Assembly: GCA_022571535.1 (NCBI GenBank)
Contig: JACZXR010000199.1
Span: 1 to 5,258, forward strand
Source of the DNA: Deltaproteobacteria bacterium
GTDB lineage: Bacteria > Desulfobacterota > Binatia > UBA9968 > CAXXLF01
DNA length: 5,258 nt
Direction of reading: 5' to 3'
Of this stretch, positions 5,170 through 5,258 are shown piece by piece (positions within the stretch are counted from its first letter, which is position 1; the number at the start of each line of letters is the position of its first letter). The position numbers were made by a program, and so were the translations under genes. The notes under the pieces were generated by a model that was not told where the DNA came from, did no database searches, and worked only from the letters and a program-made list of their open reading frames with translations.

Positions 5170-5178
5170 AGGACTATA

Positions 5179-5258
5179 ATGGTATTTAATGATATTATAA
5201 TTGTTTTTATTCTTGGTTTACTAACTGCAATAGCTACTGGCTTAGGAGCGATACCATT
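5179..5258 (+). CDS. Start of a probable ZIP-family metal transporter (cut by right edge)
   Basis: Twenty-six codons are visible: MVFNDIIIVFILGLLTAIAT then GLGAIP. The first membrane helix followed by TAxATGLGAxP resembles the beginning of ZIP-type divalent-metal transporters, whose first helix often has ATGLGALP. This rests on one short motif, so another small-residue-rich membrane transporter remains possible. An AGGA (5170-5173) is 5 bases before the ATG. A TATAAT at 5175-5180 overlaps the start codon and has no -35 partner, so it is probably chance. The gene lies in the AT-rich DNA past the break and likely has a different origin from the genes to its left. Confidence 0.55.
   Translation, partial: MVFNDIIIVFILGLLTAIATGLGAIP

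Noticed and set aside
5175..5180. TATAAT as a promoter -10 box
   Set aside because: It overlaps the ATG of the transporter gene, and no -35-like hexamer lies 16-18 bases upstream.
1..5258. CRISPR array, tRNA or rRNA genes
   Set aside because: No regularly spaced repeats and no cloverleaf or rRNA-like sequence were seen on either strand.

Overview
This is bacterial DNA: there are clear Shine-Dalgarno sites before several genes, stop/start-overlap gene junctions, and a consensus-like sigma70 promoter. Base composition looks balanced by eye up to about position 5105, then turns sharply AT-rich. The genes (NodU-type carbamoyltransferase with small membrane partners, B12-type radical SAM, family 2 glycosyltransferase) are typical of surface-polysaccharide or secondary-metabolite islands in environmental bacteria. 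The sequence alone does not fix the phylum.

Layout. On the minus strand, 1-250 is the N-terminal part of an alpha/beta hydrolase that runs off the left edge. A plus-strand operon then runs from 506 to 3032: an 85-residue single-pass membrane protein, a GIY-YIG nuclease gene, a full-length O-carbamoyltransferase (596 residues), and a 59-residue DUF5989/SxtK-like membrane protein. A second small unit (3255-3602) encodes a short peptide, possibly frameshifted, and a 69-residue zinc-ribbon protein. From 3603 on the locus looks eroded: a 460-base stretch without an intact gene, a strong promoter with a dyad over its -10 box, a B12-binding radical SAM gene that has lost its middle, and a glycosyltransferase cut off just before its catalytic DxD motif. 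The break leads into AT-rich DNA carrying two palindromes and the start of a probable ZIP-type metal transporter.

Most interesting point. The GIY-YIG gene lies in a 282-bp unit (764-1045) bounded by perfect 13-bp terminal inverted repeats and flanked by 4-bp direct repeats, CTAA. Removing the unit and one CTAA restores a TAATG junction at which the 85-residue gene stops and the carbamoyltransferase starts. The insertion duplicated that junction, so both host genes stay intact, and the nuclease gene takes its own stop codon from the duplicated target. This looks like a minimal mobile element whose only gene is a GIY-YIG nuclease, inserted without breaking a coupled operon.

How the genes may work together (inference). 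The carbamoyltransferase would transfer a carbamoyl group to a hydroxyl of a sugar or lipid-linked substrate. The two small membrane proteins could tether it to the membrane. The downstream radical SAM and glycosyltransferase genes would fit the same pathway but are broken here.
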